64,000 bases of DNA from Paracoccus acridae (GTDB lineage Bacteria; Pseudomonadota; Alphaproteobacteria; Rhodobacterales; Rhodobacteraceae), in NCBI RefSeq assembly GCF_014642735.1, contig NZ_BMIV01000004.1, positions 62,001-126,000 on the forward strand, read 5' to 3'. Below, one piece after another: positions 28,577-37,991 of the stretch. Position 1 is the stretch's first letter; every line of letters begins with the position of its first letter. The notes under the pieces were generated by a model that was given only the letters and a program-made list of their open reading frames with translations, searched no databases and was not told the DNA's origin. The position numbers and the translations under genes are program-made.

Positions 28577-29793
28577 AGATCCTGTTCGTTCACCAGAATT
28601 TTCCGGGCCAGTTCCCCCATCTGGCCCCCGCTCTTGCCGCGCGCGGCCATCAGGTCCTGGCCCTGACGGATGAAAAGAACCAGCGGACCAGCCAGGTTTC
28701 GACCGTGCGCTACAAGATGCCCGACCCGGTGCAGGTAACCGGTTTCGGCCGCAGCTATGCCACCCATGCCGAACGTGGCTATCTGGCGGCACGCGGCGCG
28801 CGGGCCTTGCGGGACCGGCACGGGTTCACCCCGGATGTGATCATCGGTCATACCGGATGGGGCGAAACGCTGTTTTTGCGTGAAATCTGGCCCGATGCGA
28901 AGCTGCTGGTCTATGCCGAGCTTCTGTACCGCACGCGCGGCCAGGATGTGGGCTTCGATCCCGAACTGCAACAGGACAGCGACGAATCGCGGATGCTGAC
29001 CGTGGCGCGATCGGCCCATCTGATCCAGGGCATCGTCCAGGCCGATGCCGCGATCGCGCCCACCTGTTACCAAGCCGAAAGCTTCCCGCCGGAACTGCGC
29101 GGCAAGATCACGGTCATCCACGACGGTATCGACACCGACCGCGTCTGTCCGAACCCCCGGGCCACGCTGACCCTGCCGGGCGGTCGGACGTTGCAGGCGG
29201 GGGACGAGGTTCTGTCCTATGTCAGCCGTTCGCTGGAACCCTATCGCGGGTTCCACATCTTCATGCGGTCGCTTCCTGCCCTTCTGGCTGCCCGACCGCA
29301 GGCGCAGGTCGTGATCGTAGGGGCCGAGGGCACCAGCTATGGCAACGCCCCCAAGGACGGCGGCACCTGGAAGGCGCGGATGCTGGACGAACTGGGCGAC
29401 CGGCTGGATCTGTCCCGCGTCCATTTCCTGGGCCGTGTCGCTTACGAGGATTACCTGTCGCTGATCCAGCTGGCCCGCGTGCATTGCTATCTGACCTATC
29501 CCTTCGTGCTGTCCTGGTCCCTGACCGAGGCGATGGCGGCGGGGGGCTATGTCGTGGCCTCGGATACCGAGCCGGTGCGGGAACTGCTGCGCAACGGTGA
29601 GAACGGGCGGCTGGTGCCGTTCTTCGACGTGCCGGCGCTGTCGGACGCCCTGATCCGGGGCCTTGCGGGCGATCCCGATGCGGACCGGCTGCGGAGAGCG
29701 GCGCGGCAGACGATCCTGGACGGCTATGACCTGCATCGCCACAGCCTGCCGCGCCAGATTGCATGGGTGGAAAGCCACGCGCCGATGGGCTAG
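28573..29793 (+). CDS. GT4 family glycosyltransferase
   Basis: A 406-residue GT-B fold enzyme. Start [20 protein letters not shown] gives the Rossmann-like N-domain with the Gly-rich loop. The C-domain (about 220-390) has LSYVSRSLEPYRGFHIFMRS, the nucleotide-sugar site and the E-x7-E region SWSLTEAMAAGGYVVASDTEPVREL. GT4 enzymes transfer hexoses onto glycans or lipids; donor and acceptor unknown. Its ATG overlaps the yejF stop (ATGA), so it is translated together with a peptide importer, an odd pairing. No other polysaccharide genes are near. No signal peptide: cytosolic. Confidence 0.85.
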   Translation: MKILFVHQNFPGQFPHLAPALAARGHQVLALTDEKNQRTSQVSTVRYKMPDPVQVTGFGRSYATHAERGYLAARGARALRDRHGFTPDVIIGHTGWGETLFLREIWPDAKLLVYAELLYRTRGQDVGFDPELQQDSDESRMLTVARSAHLIQGIVQADAAIAPTCYQAESFPPELRGKITVIHDGIDTDRVCPNPRATLTLPGGRTLQAGDEVLSYVSRSLEPYRGFHIFMRSLPALLAARPQAQVVIVGAEGTSYGNAPKDGGTWKARMLDELGDRLDLSRVHFLGRVAYEDYLSLIQLARVHCYLTYPFVLSWSLTEAMAAGGYVVASDTEPVRELLRNGENGRLVPFFDVPALSDALIRGLAGDPDADRLRRAARQTILDGYDLHRHSLPRQIAWVESHAPMG

Positions 29794-29820
29794 ATCCGCC
29801 ACATCACAGAAAGGCGCATC

Positions 29821-31236
29821 ATGGTCGAGATCCGGCTGACGAATACCCGCACCCGCAAGAAAGAGGTTTTCGAACCCCTGGACCCCCGGAACGTGCGCCT
29901 CTACCTGTGCGGGCCGACCGTCTATGACCGCGCGCATCTGGGCAATGCCCGGCCGGTGCTGGTCTTCGACGTGCTGGTGCGCCTGCTGCGCCATGTCTAT
30001 GGCGCGGATCACGTCACCTATGTCCGCAACTTCACCGACGTGGACGACAAGATCAACGCCCGCGCCGCCGCCACCGGTCGCACCATCCGCGAGATCACCG
30101 AGGAGACCGTGGCCTGGTATCACCAGGACATGGACGCCCTTGGCGCCGCGCGTCCCGACCACGAGCCCCGCGCGACCGAATACATCGTCCAGATGGTCGC
30201 GATGATCGAGACCCTGATCGCGAACGGCAACGCCTACGAGGCCGAGGGGCATGTCCTGTTCGATGTCCGGTCCTTTCCCGAATACGGCCGCCTGTCGGGC
30301 CGTTCGGTGGACGACATGATCGCCGGCGCGAGGGTCGAGGTCGCGCCCTTCAAGCGCGACCCGATGGATTTCGTGCTGTGGAAGCCCTCGGACGCCGACC
30401 AACCCGGCTGGGACAGTCCCTGGGGACGCGGCCGTCCCGGCTGGCATATCGAATGCTCCGCCATGTCGGCGGCGCTTCTTGGCCCCAGCTTCGACATCCA
30501 CGGCGGCGGCATCGACCTGCAATTTCCTCATCACGAGAACGAGGTCGCCCAAAGCTGCTGCGCCCATCCCGAGGCAGGCTTCGCCAATGTCTGGCTGCAC
30601 AACGAGATGCTGCAGGTCGAGGGCAAGAAGATGTCCAAGTCGCTGGGCAACTTCTTCACGGTCCGCGATCTTCTGGACAAGGGCGTGCCGGGCGAGGTGA
30701 TCCGGTTCGTGATGTTGAGGACGCACTATCGGAAGCCTATGGATTGGACGGAGGCAAAGGCAAACGAAGCTCAGACAATTTTGTCTAATTGGCATGAGAT
30801 GGTGGTAGGTATCGAGCCAGCAACCAAACCTGCTAAAGAAGTGGTATCCGCACTAGCTGACGATCTAAATACCTCTGTTGCAATAGCGGCATTGCATGAA
30901 CTGGCAAAAGCAGGCGATGCACCACGTTTGTTAACATCGGCCCGCCTTCTCGGGCTGTTGCTGCCGGGAGATTACGGGTGGGCAGCAAAACGTCCATCTG
31001 ATGAGGAAATTCTAAGTCGTGTAAAGCGATTGGCTGAAGTGTGGTTTGGTTTACGTGCAGTGAAGGATTATCAGGCCGCTGATCGTTTGCGGGAGCAACT
31101 GCTGGACGCTTCGGTTCAGCTTTCGGCCGGAAGGGACGGTCCTGCTAGGTTTGACTTCCTCACCCCTACCTCTTCAGACTGGGCGAAGGAAATTGTTGTA
31201 AAGCTTGATGCTATTGAAAGCAGATGGCTGTTATAG
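29821..31236 (+). CDS. cysS: Cysteinyl-tRNA synthetase, compositionally mosaic gene
   Basis: Charges tRNA-Cys. The 471-residue product is full length for the family. Visible: zinc Cys and class I entry [18 protein letters not shown] (HLGN = HIGH), the CysRS block [20 protein letters not shown] and [10 protein letters not shown]. The first ~297 codons have the window's usual GC-rich codon use. From about 30715 to the stop the codons change abruptly (frequent GTA, CTA, TTG, TTA, AAA, CAT); my count gives 247 G+C in 480 bases for 30721-31200 (about 51%). The frame stays intact and the protein remains plausible ([20 protein letters not shown]), so the stem-contact/anticodon-binding region was probably replaced by recombination with a lower-GC homologue. 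An AAAGG precedes the ATG. Confidence 0.93.
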   Translation: MVEIRLTNTRTRKKEVFEPLDPRNVRLYLCGPTVYDRAHLGNARPVLVFDVLVRLLRHVYGADHVTYVRNFTDVDDKINARAAATGRTIREITEETVAWYHQDMDALGAARPDHEPRATEYIVQMVAMIETLIANGNAYEAEGHVLFDVRSFPEYGRLSGRSVDDMIAGARVEVAPFKRDPMDFVLWKPSDADQPGWDSPWGRGRPGWHIECSAMSAALLGPSFDIHGGGIDLQFPHHENEVAQSCCAHPEAGFANVWLHNEMLQVEGKKMSKSLGNFFTVRDLLDKGVPGEVIRFVMLRTHYRKPMDWTEAKANEAQTILSNWHEMVVGIEPATKPAKEVVSALADDLNTSVAIAALHELAKAGDAPRLLTSARLLGLLLPGDYGWAAKRPSDEEILSRVKRLAEVWFGLRAVKDYQAADRLREQLLDASVQLSAGRDGPARFDFLTPTSSDWAKEIVVKLDAIESRWLL

Positions 31237-31260
31237 TTTCTCTCAGTCAGGGAGAACCTG

Positions 31261-32031
31261 ATGACCCTTGAAGCCTGCACCAACTTGGTCCGGTCCGAGG
31301 ATCCCGACCGCTTCGGTGCGGTCTTGGTCGCCGATCCGCAGGATCGGCCTGGGCTTATAACGCTTTACGCGCTGAACCTGGAAATCGCGCGGGCACCTTT
31401 TCAGTCGGGCGAGCCGCTGTTGGCCGAGATGCGGCTGCAATGGTGGGTGGACCGGCTGGCCGAGATGGGCACGGGCAGACCGCCCCCCCTGCATGACGTG
31501 CTGACCCCTTTGTGGGAGGCCTGGGGCACCGAGGCCGGGCAGCTTGCCCCCCTGGCCGAGGCCCGCCGCCGCGACTGCTTTCGCGAACCTTTCGCAACCT
31601 CCGAGGAGGTGGCCGACTATGTCGCCCACACCAGCGGGCGGCTGATGACGCTGGCCGCTGGACGGCTGGGCGCGGATGCGCGAGGGCAGGCGGTCGCCGC
31701 CGATCAGGGGCTGGGCGCGGGGCTGGTGGCTTGGCTGCGCGCGCTGCCTCGACTGCAACCCATCGGCCTTGGACTGGCAAGCGCCGACACCGCCGATGCG
31801 GCCCGCCTGGCCCGACTGGCGCAAGAGGCGTTCGGCCGTGCCGCAGGGTCGCGCAGGCTGCTGCCGAAACGGGCGGCTGCGGCCCTGTATCCTGGCCCGG
31901 GGGTGGGGCCGCTGTTGACCGGCGTCCTCAGCGGCAAGGTGAACATCTTCAAGGAAGTGCCTGTTGTTGCACCGTTTCGACACCGGGCTTCGCTGGCGCG
32001 GCTGGCGCTGACCGGGCGATGGTGGCGCTAG
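31261..32031 (+). CDS. Squalene/phytoene synthase family protein
   Basis: A 256-residue alpha-helical protein related to head-to-head prenyl synthases: LITLYALNLEIARAPFQSGE near the start, MRLQWWVDRLAEM (where true synthases carry the first DxxxD-like segment), and FGRAAGSRRLLPKRAAAALY. The canonical Asp-rich DxxxD pairs are not clearly present: the first reads QWWVD. A true synthase role is therefore doubtful. It may be of the NDUFAF6-like class tied to complex I assembly. Carotenoid genes are not nearby. The GC content returns to the local norm here, right after the cysS insert. Confidence 0.75.
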   Translation: MTLEACTNLVRSEDPDRFGAVLVADPQDRPGLITLYALNLEIARAPFQSGEPLLAEMRLQWWVDRLAEMGTGRPPPLHDVLTPLWEAWGTEAGQLAPLAEARRRDCFREPFATSEEVADYVAHTSGRLMTLAAGRLGADARGQAVAADQGLGAGLVAWLRALPRLQPIGLGLASADTADAARLARLAQEAFGRAAGSRRLLPKRAAAALYPGPGVGPLLTGVLSGKVNIFKEVPVVAPFRHRASLARLALTGRWWR

Positions 32032-32119
32032 CCCATGGTCTTGCCTCGGCCATAAACCCTCTTTTCATGCTTTGGCTGATATGAAAGGAATTGGGACACA
32101 GGGACGGCGGGACGGACGG

Positions 32120-32989
32120 ATGGCCAAAGGACTGGATGCACAGGCGAGGCAGGGCTATGCCCTGATCGCGCCCCCGTTCCTTTATGCGCTGCTGATTCTG
32201 GCGGCGCCGCTGTTGACGATCCTGACCTACAGTTTCCTGACCGACGGCTATCTGACGGTCGTGCGCGACTTCACCTGGGCCAATTACGTCCAGGTCTGGA
32301 CCGATCCCATCGTGCGCACGGTGATGCTGCGGTCGCTGACGGTATCGGCACTTGTCACGCTGGTGACGGTGCTGCTGGCCTTTCCGGTGGCCTATTACGT
32401 CAGCTTCATGGTGCGGCCGGAAAAGAAGGCGACCTGGCTGTTCCTGATCACCATTCCCTTCTGGACCAGCTATCTGATCCGGGTGTTCCTGTGGAAGGTG
32501 ATCTTGGGCTATAATGGCGTCATCAATTCCAGCCTGACCGGGCTTGGCATCATCGACGAGCCCCTGACCTTCATCCTCTATAACGTGAACTCGATCGTGA
32601 TCACGCTGGCCCATGCCTATGCGCCCTTCGCCATCCTGCCGATCTTCGTGGCGCTGGAAAAGATCGACCGGTCCCTGCTGGAAGCCGGGCGCGACCTGGG
32701 CGAAAGCCGGGCGATGACCTTCTGGCGCGTCACGCTGCCCCTGGCGATGCCCGGCGTGCTGGCGGCGGTGCTGATCGTCTTCATCCCGACCATCGGCGAT
32801 TACGTCACCCCCGAACTGATCGGCGGCGGCAAGATCCCGATGATCGCGAACCTGATCCAGGTGCAGATGCTGGCGCTGGACAACCGCCCGCTGGGATCGG
32901 CCCTGGCCGTCACCGCAATGGCCATCGTCGCCCTTGTCAGCATCGTCTTCCTGCTGATCAACCGCCGCTTCCTGAAGGTGCGGTCGTGA
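32120..32989 (+). CDS. Polyamine-type ABC transporter permease (PotB-like)
   Basis: A 289-residue permease with six predicted helices. It begins with YALIAPPFLYALLILAAPLL and the following LTILTYSFLTDGYLTVVRDF, and carries LFLITIPFWTSYLIRVFLWK, the hallmark of the PotB/PotH group. The coupling loop is EAGRDLGESRAMTFWRVTLP. I start at ATG 32120, leaving a short N-tail; in-frame ATG 32081 and TTG 32072 are alternatives, and none has a strong ribosome site. A GTGA overlap couples it to the second permease. Substrate probably spermidine/putrescine or a related cation, by family only. Confidence 0.87.
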   Translation: MAKGLDAQARQGYALIAPPFLYALLILAAPLLTILTYSFLTDGYLTVVRDFTWANYVQVWTDPIVRTVMLRSLTVSALVTLVTVLLAFPVAYYVSFMVRPEKKATWLFLITIPFWTSYLIRVFLWKVILGYNGVINSSLTGLGIIDEPLTFILYNVNSIVITLAHAYAPFAILPIFVALEKIDRSLLEAGRDLGESRAMTFWRVTLPLAMPGVLAAVLIVFIPTIGDYVTPELIGGGKIPMIANLIQVQMLALDNRPLGSALAVTAMAIVALVSIVFLLINRRFLKVRS

Positions 32990-33798
32990 AGGGGCAGGGG
33001 CGCGGCCTGCAGGCCTATGCGCTGCTGTATCTGCTGTTCCTTTACGCGCCGATCATCCTGCTGCCGCTGTTCGCCTTCAATTCCGGCACGATCATCGCCT
33101 TTCCGCTGCAGGGCTTCACGACCGACTGGTTTTCGCAGATGTGGGCCAATGCCACGCTGCGCACGGCCCTGACGAATTCGCTGATCATCGCCGTGTCCGC
33201 CGCGATCCTGGCGACCTGCCTGGGCATCTTTGCGGCCCGCGCATCCACGCGGTTCGAGTTTCCGGGCAAGGGCGGCATGATGGGCTTCATCCTGCTGCCG
33301 ATGGTCCTGCCAGAAATCATCGTCGCCATGTCGCTGCTGGTCGTGCTGCTGGGCGCGGGGGTGCAACTGTCGATCCTGACCGTGATCGTCGGCCATGTGC
33401 TGATCTGCATGCCCTATGCCATCGCGATCCTGACCACCGCGTTCTCCAGCCTGGACAAGTCGCTGGAGGAAGCGGCCTATGACCTGGGCGAAACACGGTG
33501 GAGCGCGTTCCGACTGGTCACCCTGCCGCTGGTCATGCCGGGGATCATCAGTTCACTGCTGATTTCCTTCACCATCAGCCTGGACGAATTCATCATCGCC
33601 TTCTTCCTGGCGGGCAATCAGCCGACGCTGCCCACCTATATCTTCAGCCAGCTTCGCTTTCCCAAGCAGATCCCGATGATCATGGCGCTTGGCACCGTCC
33701 TTGTGGCGCTGTCCATCGTGCTGCTGGCGTTGGGCGAATACTTCCGCCGCCGCGGCAATGCCCGCATGGGCGGCAATCCGACCGGAGGGTTCCTGTGA
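32986..33798 (+). CDS. Polyamine-type ABC transporter permease (PotC-like)
   Basis: A 270-residue permease from GTG 32986, overlapping the preceding stop (GTGA). It begins MKGQGRGLQAYALLYLLFLY, a cytosolic tail and first helix, then FNSGTIIAFPLQGFTTDWFS, typical of PotC/PotI. The EAA loop is EEAAYDLGETRWSAFRLVTL, followed by SFTISLDEFIIAFFLAGNQP, a strong PotC-family block. It pairs with the upstream permease in the membrane and is coupled by another GTGA overlap to the ATPase gene. Confidence 0.88.
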   Translation: MKGQGRGLQAYALLYLLFLYAPIILLPLFAFNSGTIIAFPLQGFTTDWFSQMWANATLRTALTNSLIIAVSAAILATCLGIFAARASTRFEFPGKGGMMGFILLPMVLPEIIVAMSLLVVLLGAGVQLSILTVIVGHVLICMPYAIAILTTAFSSLDKSLEEAAYDLGETRWSAFRLVTLPLVMPGIISSLLISFTISLDEFIIAFFLAGNQPTLPTYIFSQLRFPKQIPMIMALGTVLVALSIVLLALGEYFRRRGNARMGGNPTGGFL

Positions 33799-34916
33799 CC
33801 GACGACCGCAAGCCGATGATCGAATGTCGCGGCGTCCACAAGCATTACGGCGACTATCACGCGCTGCGGGGCATCGACCTGACCATCCGGGCGGGCGAGT
33901 TCTTTTCCCTGCTGGGGCCCTCGGGCTGCGGCAAGACCACGCTGCTGCGCACCATTGCCGGGTTCGAGGACATTTCCGAAGGCGCGATCCTGATCGACCA
34001 GAAGCATATGGAGGAGGTGCCCGCGAACAAGCGGCCCACCAACATGGTCTTCCAGTCCTATGCGATCTTTCCCCATCTGACGGTCGCGCAGAACGTGGCC
34101 TTCGGCCTGCGCCGCGATCCGCGCGGCAAGGCGGAAAAGGCGGCCCTGGTCGAGGAGGCCCTGGCTATGGTGGGCCTGCGCGGATATGGCAACCGCGCCG
34201 CGCACGCGCTGTCGGGCGGGCAGCGCCAGCGAGTCGCGCTTGCCCGCGCGCTGATCCTCAAGCCCAAGGTGCTGCTGCTGGACGAACCGCTGTCCGCGCT
34301 GGATCGCAAGATGCGCGAACAGATGCAGGTCGAACTGATCAAGCTGCAACGCCAGGTCGGCATCACCTTCGTCCTGGTGACCCATGACCAGGAGGAAGCC
34401 CTGGTCATGTCCGACCGCATCGCCGTCATGTTCGAGGGCGAGATCGCCCAGCTTGACGGACCCGAGGCGCTGTATGCCCGTCCGGCCAGCCGCCGGGTCG
34501 CGGATTTCATCGGCGTGATGAACTTCCTGCCTGCCCATATCCTGGGCGAAAGCGACGGCGTGGCCACGGTCGAGGCTCCGGGCCTGGGCGTGGTGGAACT
34601 GCCCGCCCGCCAGATCAGCCGCGCCAATCCCGACGATGAAGGGCCGACGATCGGCTTTCGCCCCGAAACCATGACTCTGGTCGGCCCGAACCAGGCCCAC
34701 AGCCAGCCGCGCGAAACCAACGCCACCATCGACGAGGTCGTCTATTACGGCGACATGACCTATTACGACCTGCGGCTGGACGGCGCCGCCGCCATCGACG
34801 GCAAGGCGCACACGGTCCGCATTTCCATGCGCAACGTCTTCGGCCGCGACGTGCAGGAGGTGGGGACCCGCACCCGCCTTGCCTGGTCGCCGGGATCGCT
34901 GGTCCTGTTCCGCTGA
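33795..34916 (+). CDS. Polyamine-type ABC transporter ATP-binding protein (PotA-like)
   Basis: A 373-residue ATPase from GTG 33795 (MTDDRKPMIECRGVHKHYGD). Walker A is GPSGCGKTT, signature [15 protein letters not shown], Walker B VLLLDEPLSALD, switch His in LVTHDQEEAL. The C-terminal TOBE domain (about 270-373) is the PotA-type regulatory module. It completes a B-C-A set. No periplasmic binding protein gene accompanies it on either side within this window, so the importer must borrow one encoded elsewhere. Confidence 0.88.
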   Translation: MTDDRKPMIECRGVHKHYGDYHALRGIDLTIRAGEFFSLLGPSGCGKTTLLRTIAGFEDISEGAILIDQKHMEEVPANKRPTNMVFQSYAIFPHLTVAQNVAFGLRRDPRGKAEKAALVEEALAMVGLRGYGNRAAHALSGGQRQRVALARALILKPKVLLLDEPLSALDRKMREQMQVELIKLQRQVGITFVLVTHDQEEALVMSDRIAVMFEGEIAQLDGPEALYARPASRRVADFIGVMNFLPAHILGESDGVATVEAPGLGVVELPARQISRANPDDEGPTIGFRPETMTLVGPNQAHSQPRETNATIDEVVYYGDMTYYDLRLDGAAAIDGKAHTVRISMRNVFGRDVQEVGTRTRLAWSPGSLVLFR

Positions 34917-34976
34917 CGCTTGCAGAAGCCCGGCCGCTTGCCTAGAACGCGCCAGACTTAGCAAAAGGGGCGCGTC

Positions 34977-36074
34977 ATGGGCTTTCGCATGGGAATTGTC
35001 GGCTTGCCGAACGTGGGCAAATCGACGCTGTTCAACGCGCTGACAAAGACCGCCGCCGCGCAGGCCGCGAATTTCCCCTTTTGCACCATCGAGCCCAATG
35101 TGGGCGACGTGGCCGTGCCCGACCCCCGGCTTGACACGCTGGCCCAGATCGCCGGCAGCAAGCAGATCATTCCGACGCGGATCACCTTTGTGGACATCGC
35201 GGGCCTTGTGAAGGGCGCCAGCAAGGGCGAGGGGCTGGGTAACCAGTTCCTGGCCAATATCCGCGAGGTGGACGCCATCGCCCATGTCCTGCGCTGCTTC
35301 GAGGATGGCGACGTCACCCATGTCGAAGGCCGCGTCGATCCCATCGCGGACGCGGAAACCATCGAGACCGAACTGATGATCGCCGACCTGGAATCGGTCG
35401 AGCGCCGCCTCGCGAATATCGCGCGCAAGCTGAAGGGCGGCGACAAGGAGGCCGTGGCCCAGGAAAAGCTGCTGAAGGCCGCGCAGGCCGCGCTGGAATC
35501 CGGCAAGCCCGCGCGCACCGTTCAGGTCGCTGACGAGGATCGGAAGGCCTGGAACATGCTGCAACTGCTGACCGCCAAGCCGGTCCTGTTCGTCTGCAAT
35601 GTGGAGGAGGAGAAGGCCTCGACCGGCAATGCCCAGTCCGACCGCGTGGCGAAGATGGCGGCGGAACAGGGTGCGGGCCATGTGGTGATTTCCGCCCGGA
35701 TCGAGGAGGAGATCAGCCAGCTTCCCACCGACGAAGCCGCCATGTTCTTGGAGGAGATGGGCCTGCACGAGGCGGGCCTGGATCGCCTGATCCGCGAAGG
35801 CTACAAGCTGCTGGGCCTGGACACCTATTTCACCGTCGGCCCCAAGGAGGCCCGCGCCTGGACCATCCACAAGGGCACCCTGGCCCCGCAGGCCGCCGGC
35901 GTGATCCACGGCGATTTCGAACGCGGCTTCATCCGCGCGGAAACCATCGCCTATGACGACTATGTCGCCTACAAGGGCGAGGCGGGCGCGCGAGAGGCGG
36001 GCAAGTTCCGGGTCGAGGGCAAGACCTATGCCGTCAAGGACGGCGACGTCCTGCACTTCCTGTTTAACGGCTGA
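34977..36074 (+). CDS. ychF: Redox-regulated ATPase YchF (Obg family)
   Basis: A ribosome-associated OBG-type P-loop NTPase that prefers ATP. The 365-residue protein has G1 [10 protein letters not shown]2/G3 region with [20 protein letters not shown], a helical coiled-coil insertion (about 130-200), NVEE in place of the GTP-specific NKxD (the reason for ATP use), and a C-terminal TGS domain (about 280-365: [20 protein letters not shown] ... [11 protein letters not shown]). All expected elements are present. The 58-base gap upstream separates it from the transporter. Confidence 0.96.
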   Translation: MGFRMGIVGLPNVGKSTLFNALTKTAAAQAANFPFCTIEPNVGDVAVPDPRLDTLAQIAGSKQIIPTRITFVDIAGLVKGASKGEGLGNQFLANIREVDAIAHVLRCFEDGDVTHVEGRVDPIADAETIETELMIADLESVERRLANIARKLKGGDKEAVAQEKLLKAAQAALESGKPARTVQVADEDRKAWNMLQLLTAKPVLFVCNVEEEKASTGNAQSDRVAKMAAEQGAGHVVISARIEEEISQLPTDEAAMFLEEMGLHEAGLDRLIREGYKLLGLDTYFTVGPKEARAWTIHKGTLAPQAAGVIHGDFERGFIRAETIAYDDYVAYKGEAGAREAGKFRVEGKTYAVKDGDVLHFLFNG

Positions 36075-36079
36075 CGCGG

Positions 36080-36832
36080 TCAGCGCAGCCAGAGATACCA
36101 GGCAAGGGCCACCGCCACCAGGATCGCAATGATCCCGAACGGGCCGCGCCACCAGGGGGTCCGTTCCAGCGGATCGAAGGACAGCGGCGCCAAGCCATGC
36201 CCCAGGCTTTCGCGAATCCGCTGCCGCGCGCGGGCAGGGGCCATGACCGGTGTCAGGTCGCCCGCAAAGCGTGCAAGCCGTTCCTGCCAATCGGCAAGCT
36301 GGGCCTTGTCCTGGGGTTCGCCCCCGCGCAGCGCAAGCGCCTGTTCGGCCGTGGCAAAGCTTTCGCCCTCATCGGCGGTATGTCCAGCCAGCCGTTCCAG
36401 CCCTTCGTGCAAGGCATGTCGGGCCTCGTCGGCGGACATTCCCAGGCGTTGCCCCAGTCCGGGATAATCCAACCCCTCCAGATAGGCGATGCGCACCAGT
36501 TCCAGCCCATCCCCGGCGAGCCTGTTTCCGGCACCGGCTTGCACCGGCGCGGGAAGTCCGCGCAGGCGATCCACCGCCCGGTCCCGTGCCTGCGTGACCA
36601 GCCAGGCCATCGGCGAAAGCCCGCTGTCCGCGAAGCGCGCGGCATCCTTCCAGATGCCGATATAGGCCTGTTCCAGCACCTCCTCGGCCTCTCTCCGGTC
36701 TTTCAGGATCGACAGGCACAATGCGTTCAGCCGCGCGGACGTGGCCTCGTAAAGCTCGTCAAAGGCGCGGCGGTCGGCCTTGGCGACACGTGCGATCAGA
36801 TCGGCCAGCAGGGGCTGTCGGTCATGTTGCAA
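36080..36832 (-). CDS. ECF sigma factor fused to a membrane-anchored anti-sigma-like tail
   Basis: From TTG 36832 the product is 250 residues (another TTG at 36889 would add 19). N-terminal part (about 10-90): sigma region 2 (LIARVAKADRRAFDELYEAT; DRREAEEVLEQAYIGIWKDA; SPMAWLVTQARDRAVDRLRG). Next (about 105-150): a region 4 helix-turn-helix (AYLEGLDYPGLGQRLGMSAD). Then a stretch like RskA anti-sigma factors (QLADWQERLARFAGDLTPVM with A-P-A-R-x-R-x-R-I), and a final membrane helix (FGIIAILVAVALAWYLWLR). In relatives of the SigK/RskA class, sigma and anti-sigma are separate neighbouring genes; here they are one chain. Either a natural fusion keeping the sigma factor at the membrane or a degenerate pair. 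Convergent with ychF. Start uncertain. Confidence 0.65.
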   Translation of the reverse strand: MQHDRQPLLADLIARVAKADRRAFDELYEATSARLNALCLSILKDRREAEEVLEQAYIGIWKDAARFADSGLSPMAWLVTQARDRAVDRLRGLPAPVQAGAGNRLAGDGLELVRIAYLEGLDYPGLGQRLGMSADEARHALHEGLERLAGHTADEGESFATAEQALALRGGEPQDKAQLADWQERLARFAGDLTPVMAPARARQRIRESLGHGLAPLSFDPLERTPWWRGPFGIIAILVAVALAWYLWLR

Positions 36833-36959
36833 GGGGCAGGGATCCTCTTGTGGTTGCAGCCAACTTAGCAGCCGTCCCGCCTTCGTCAACGCAGCCCCGG
36901 CTTGCGCATGGCGGACTTATGCGCAATCAAGGCAGCCGATGCGATGAAAGGGCCTTGCG

Positions 36960-37934
36960 ATGCTGGAGACGAACGCCAAACCGACTGAGGAGATCGACCT
37001 GCGCGAGGTGTTCGGTCTGGACAGCGACATGAAGGTCAAGGGCTTTTCGGAACGAACCGACCGCGTGCCCGAGATCGACAGCACCTACAAGTTCGACCCC
37101 GACACCACGATGGCGATTCTGGCAGGCTTTGCCTATAACCGCCGGGTGATGATCCAGGGCTATCACGGCACCGGGAAATCGACCCATATCGAACAGGTGG
37201 CGGCGCGGCTGAACTGGCCCTGCGTGCGGGTGAACCTGGACAGCCATGTCAGCCGGATCGACCTGATCGGCAAGGACGCGATCAAGCTGGTGGACGGCAA
37301 GCAGGTCACGGTCTTCCACGAGGGCATCCTACCCTGGGCCTTGCGCAACCCGACCGCCATCGTCTTCGACGAATACGACGCGGGCCGGGCCGACGTTATG
37401 TTCGTGATCCAGCGCGTGCTGGAAACCGACGGCAAGCTGACGCTGCTGGACCAGAACGAGGTGATCACCCCGCATCCCTGCTTCCGCCTGTTCGCGACCG
37501 CGAACACCGTGGGTCTGGGCGACACGACGGGGCTTTATCACGGCACCCAGCAGATCAACCAGGGCCAGATGGACCGCTGGTCGCTGGTCAGCACGCTGAA
37601 CTATCTGTCCCACGACGCCGAAGCCGCGATCGTGCTGGCCAAGAACCCGACCTACAACACGGAAAAAGGCCGCAAGATCATCAGCCAGATGGTGACGTTG
37701 GCGGATCTGACGCGCACCGCCTTCATGCAGGGGGATCTGTCCACCGTCATGTCGCCGCGCACGGTGATCGCCTGGGCGCAGAACGCCCGCATCTTCGGCA
37801 ACAACATCGGCTATGCCTTCCGGCTGACCTTCCTCAACAAGTGCGACGAGCTGGAACGCCAGACCGTTGCCGAATTCTATCAGCGCCTGTTCGACGAGGA
37901 ACTGCCCGAAAGCGCGGCCGCGCGCGCCAAATAA
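36960..37934 (+). CDS. cobS: Cobaltochelatase subunit CobS
   Basis: AAA+ ATPase subunit of the aerobic cobaltochelatase (CobNST) that inserts cobalt into hydrogenobyrinic acid a,c-diamide during cobalamin synthesis. The 324-residue protein has the CobS N-terminus ([20 protein letters not shown]), Walker [10 protein letters not shown], Walker [31 protein letters not shown] and the arginine-finger region MDRWSLV. CobS binds CobT in a double ring. cobT is normally the next gene, but a strong terminator and an oppositely oriented oxidoreductase follow instead. B12 is also the cofactor of the mutase encoded earlier in this window. Confidence 0.94.
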   Translation: MLETNAKPTEEIDLREVFGLDSDMKVKGFSERTDRVPEIDSTYKFDPDTTMAILAGFAYNRRVMIQGYHGTGKSTHIEQVAARLNWPCVRVNLDSHVSRIDLIGKDAIKLVDGKQVTVFHEGILPWALRNPTAIVFDEYDAGRADVMFVIQRVLETDGKLTLLDQNEVITPHPCFRLFATANTVGLGDTTGLYHGTQQINQGQMDRWSLVSTLNYLSHDAEAAIVLAKNPTYNTEKGRKIISQMVTLADLTRTAFMQGDLSTVMSPRTVIAWAQNARIFGNNIGYAFRLTFLNKCDELERQTVAEFYQRLFDEELPESAAARAK

Positions 37935-37956
37935 GGGCGGCATCGGTGCAAAAAGG

Positions 37957-37986
37957 AAAGGCGGGCCCGCAAAGGCCCGCCTTTTT
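37957..37986 (+). terminator. Rho-independent terminator of cobS
   Basis: An 11-bp perfect stem AAAGGCGGGCC / GGCCCGCCTTT (37957-37967, 37974-37984) with a 6-base loop runs into TT. The A-rich 5' side lets it work for the convergent gene too. Confidence 0.88.
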
Positions 37987-37991
37987 CGCGA

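Noticed and set aside
31261..32031. Calling this gene phytoene synthase (crtB)
   Set aside because: The Asp-rich catalytic pairs are not clearly present and no carotenoid genes are adjacent; family-level call kept.
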